A DNA stretch of 64,000 nt from Oscillospiraceae bacterium (lineage in GTDB: Bacteria; Bacillota; Clostridia; Oscillospirales; Ruminococcaceae): assembly GCA_012729855.1 (NCBI GenBank), contig JAAYCI010000004.1, forward strand, positions 96,621 to 160,620. Direction: 5' to 3'. The notes beneath the pieces were generated by a model, which ran no database searches, was not told the origin of the DNA, and saw nothing but the letters and a program-made list of their open reading frames with translations. The translations under genes and the position numbers were made by a program. Below are positions 62,630-64,000 of this stretch, piece by piece (position 1 is the stretch's first letter; each line of letters opens with the position of its first letter).

Positions 62630-63553
62630 TTATGCTTCCGCAAACATGGGGGTGGTCAGGTAGCGCTCGCCGGTGTCCGGCAGCAGCACCGCGATGCGCT
62701 TGCCGGCAAACTGTGGCCGCTTGGCCAGCGTGACCGCCGCATGCAGCGCCGCACCTGACGAAATACCGGCCAGCACTCCCTCGTGGCGGGCCAGCAGACG
62801 GCCGGCGGCATAGGCGTCCGCGTCGGCCACCGGCAGCACCTCGTTATAAATGGTGGTGTCCAGAATACCCGGCACAAAGCCCGCGCCAATGCCCTGCAGG
62901 CCATGCGGCCCGGCCGCCCCACCGCTAAGCACCGGGGAAGCCGCCGGCTCCACCGCCACAATGGTGACCTCCGGGTTCTGGCGGCGCAGGCAGCGCCCCA
63001 CCCCCGTAATGGTGCCGCCGGTGCCCACACCGGCCACAAACACGTCGATGCTGCCGCCCATGTCCCGCCAAAGCTCGGGGCCGGTGGTGGCCTCGTGGGC
63101 GGCGGGGTTGGCCGGGTTCTCAAACTGGTTGGGGATAAAGCTGCCCGGGCGCTGCGCGGCCAAACGCTCCGCCTCAGCTATGGCGCCGGGCATGCCGTTA
63201 TCGGTCAGCACCAGTTCGGCGCCATAGGCCGCCAGCAGCAGGCGGCGCTCGGCGCTCATGGTTTTGGGCATGGTAAGCACCACCTTATAGCCCCGCGCCA
63301 CGCCAATGGCGGCCAGGCCTATACCGGTATTGCCGCTGGTGGGCTCAATGATGGTGCCGCCCGGCTGTAGTGCGCCGCTTTGCTCGGCGGCGTCTATCAT
63401 GGCGCGGGCCACACGGTCCTTCACGCTGCCGGCCGGGTTGAACAGCTCCAGCTTGGCCCAAAGCTCTGCGGCGGCGCCAGTGGCCTTTTCCAGCCCATGC
63501 AGCCGCACCACTGGCGTGCCGCCAATGGTTTGTTCCATCTTATCAAATTGCAT
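62630..63553 (-). CDS. cysK: Cysteine synthase
   Basis: The 307-residue PLP enzyme makes cysteine from O-acetylserine and sulfide. PLP Lys lies in [13 protein letters not shown] (about residue 42), with the Asn-loop [16 protein letters not shown], the phosphate-binding [12 protein letters not shown] and the SSGA motif in AGISSGAAL. Start at the ATG at 63553, with AAGGTG upstream. It is 31 bp upstream of the truncated Rrf2 gene's stop in the same direction, a linkage known for CymR-type regulators. Confidence 0.95.
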   Translation of the reverse strand: MQFDKMEQTIGGTPVVRLHGLEKATGAAAELWAKLELFNPAGSVKDRVARAMIDAAEQSGALQPGGTIIEPTSGNTGIGLAAIGVARGYKVVLTMPKTMSAERRLLLAAYGAELVLTDNGMPGAIAEAERLAAQRPGSFIPNQFENPANPAAHEATTGPELWRDMGGSIDVFVAGVGTGGTITGVGRCLRRQNPEVTIVAVEPAASPVLSGGAAGPHGLQGIGAGFVPGILDTTIYNEVLPVADADAYAAGRLLARHEGVLAGISSGAALHAAVTLAKRPQFAGKRIAVLLPDTGERYLTTPMFAEA

Positions 63554-63584
63554 TTTTTCACCTTGCCCGTGCCGCTTCACTGCA

Positions 63585-63878
63585 CTATTCCGCCAGTTCC
63601 TCCACTATCCGTCCACGTTCTTTACTAACCAGTTCCCCCAGTGTTACGCTGTCCACATAGTTATCTATCTGTTGATACAGCCCTTCCCAAAACGAGAGGG
63701 TGGTACAGTAGCCTGCGCGCGGGCAGGGGTTGGGTTCCATGCCCAGGCACGACACCGGCGCCAGGCTCCCCTCTGTTACCCGCAAAATCTCCCCCACCGT
63801 GTACTGCTCTGGCTGGCGGGCCAGCCGGTATCCGCCCTGCGGCCCACGCACACTGTACAAAAAACCCGATTTGGTTAG
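63585..63878 (-). pseudogene. Rrf2-family regulator, 5' part missing
   Basis: The reading frame contains the second half of an Rrf2 protein: LTKSGFLYSVRGPQGGYRLARQPEQ (recognition-helix/wing region), then TVGEILRVTEGSLAPVSCLGMEPNPCPRAGYCTT with three Cys that could hold an Fe-S cluster (C-x7-C-x5-C), and a dimerisation helix. The N-terminal helix-turn-helix (about 55 residues) is absent: in-frame sequence stops with TAG just upstream, at the point where different-looking AT-rich DNA begins. In B. subtilis the Rrf2 protein CymR controls cysteine genes with CysK; this gene's position beside cysK suggests the same role. It is probably broken by insertion. Confidence 0.75.
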
Positions 63879-64000
63879 GTCGTGTTGACACTACCGCAAC
63901 GAATCAAAGACAAGGGCGAAACAAATGAAAGTGATGAAAACGCAATCGAGTTTATCGTAACGGGTGAAAACCCTACGAAAAGCTTTCAGTCTGCGAAAGA
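63879..64000 (+). mobile_element. Possible end of an insertion element
   Basis: From about 63879 the composition changes to AT-rich and an open plus-strand frame (VLTLPQRIKDKGETNESDENA, continuing past the right edge) begins. The sequence GGTCGTGTTGACA at the junction resembles the terminal repeats of some IS5-group elements next to a TTA/CTA target, but I cannot confirm this without the other end. Confidence 0.35.

Overview
The window is GC-rich (about 60% by eye) and densely packed with short intergenic gaps, strong GGAGG-type ribosome binding sites and frequent GTG/TTG starts. The gene set points to a low-copy Gram-positive gut-type Clostridia, most likely family Oscillospiraceae: DUF951 and DUF4364 proteins, split glycine dehydrogenase GcvPA/GcvPB under a tandem glycine riboswitch, a tilS-hpt-ftsH block, an Lsa-type ABC-F, NrdR, ThyX, an OadB/OadG sodium pump pair and a HisZ-dependent histidine pathway. 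The family assignment is an inference from gene content, not from a marker-gene search.

Layout. 0-5.4 kb: a minus-strand translation/cell-wall cluster (DUF951, prfA, tsaC, coaE, lytic transglycosylase), an HD protein, and a plus-strand DUF4364 regulator behind several candidate promoters. 5.5-8.1 kb: an envelope polysaccharide pair (initiating sugar transferase and CapD-like dehydratase/epimerase). 8.1-17.1 kb: rnr, secG, a divergent type II topoisomerase pair and ftsH. 17.1-25 kb: hpt, tilS, two acyltransferase-fold proteins, a thymidylate kinase-like gene, thyX and a PcrA-type helicase. 25-27 kb: orphan oadB/oadG. 27-34.6 kb: plus-strand polyphosphate kinase 2, mnmA, a lipoprotein, an MscS channel, two tandem epoxide-hydrolase-like genes, a 162-bp palindrome and a frameshifted DUF169 gene.

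34.7-43 kb is one complete histidine operon (hisZG-D-C-B-H-A-F-IE-J) whose first gene is a natural HisZ-HisG fusion; it has a clean sigma-A promoter overlapped by a palindrome. 43.2-46.7 kb holds an Lsa-type ABC-F with a long structured leader, nrdR with an AT-hook-like tail and a sugar-phosphate isomerase-like gene. 47-51.6 kb is the glycine cleavage operon gcvT-H-PA-PB with its riboswitch. 51.7-55.5 kb has an MBOAT/SGNH O-acylation pair and a zinc alcohol dehydrogenase. 55.8-61 kb is the least ordinary region: an (alpha/alpha)-barrel protein followed by a full-length phosphohexomutase-like protein that has lost its catalytic motifs, and then a dihydropyrimidinase-like protein that has lost most metal ligands. 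61-64 kb has an HdeD-like membrane protein, a lipoprotein that looks like a bacterial stefin (cysteine protease inhibitor), cysK, and an Rrf2 regulator truncated by what looks like the end of an insertion element.

Several intergenic spaces carry clusters of perfect short hairpins with 3-5 nt loops (46.8, 54.2, 59.0 and 61.0 kb), one of which has a cloverleaf-like arrangement. I saw no tRNA, rRNA or CRISPR array. The best candidates for undescribed biology are the two consecutive pseudoenzymes, the stefin-like lipoprotein, the ABC-F leader with mutually exclusive pairings, and the palindromic intergenic elements.
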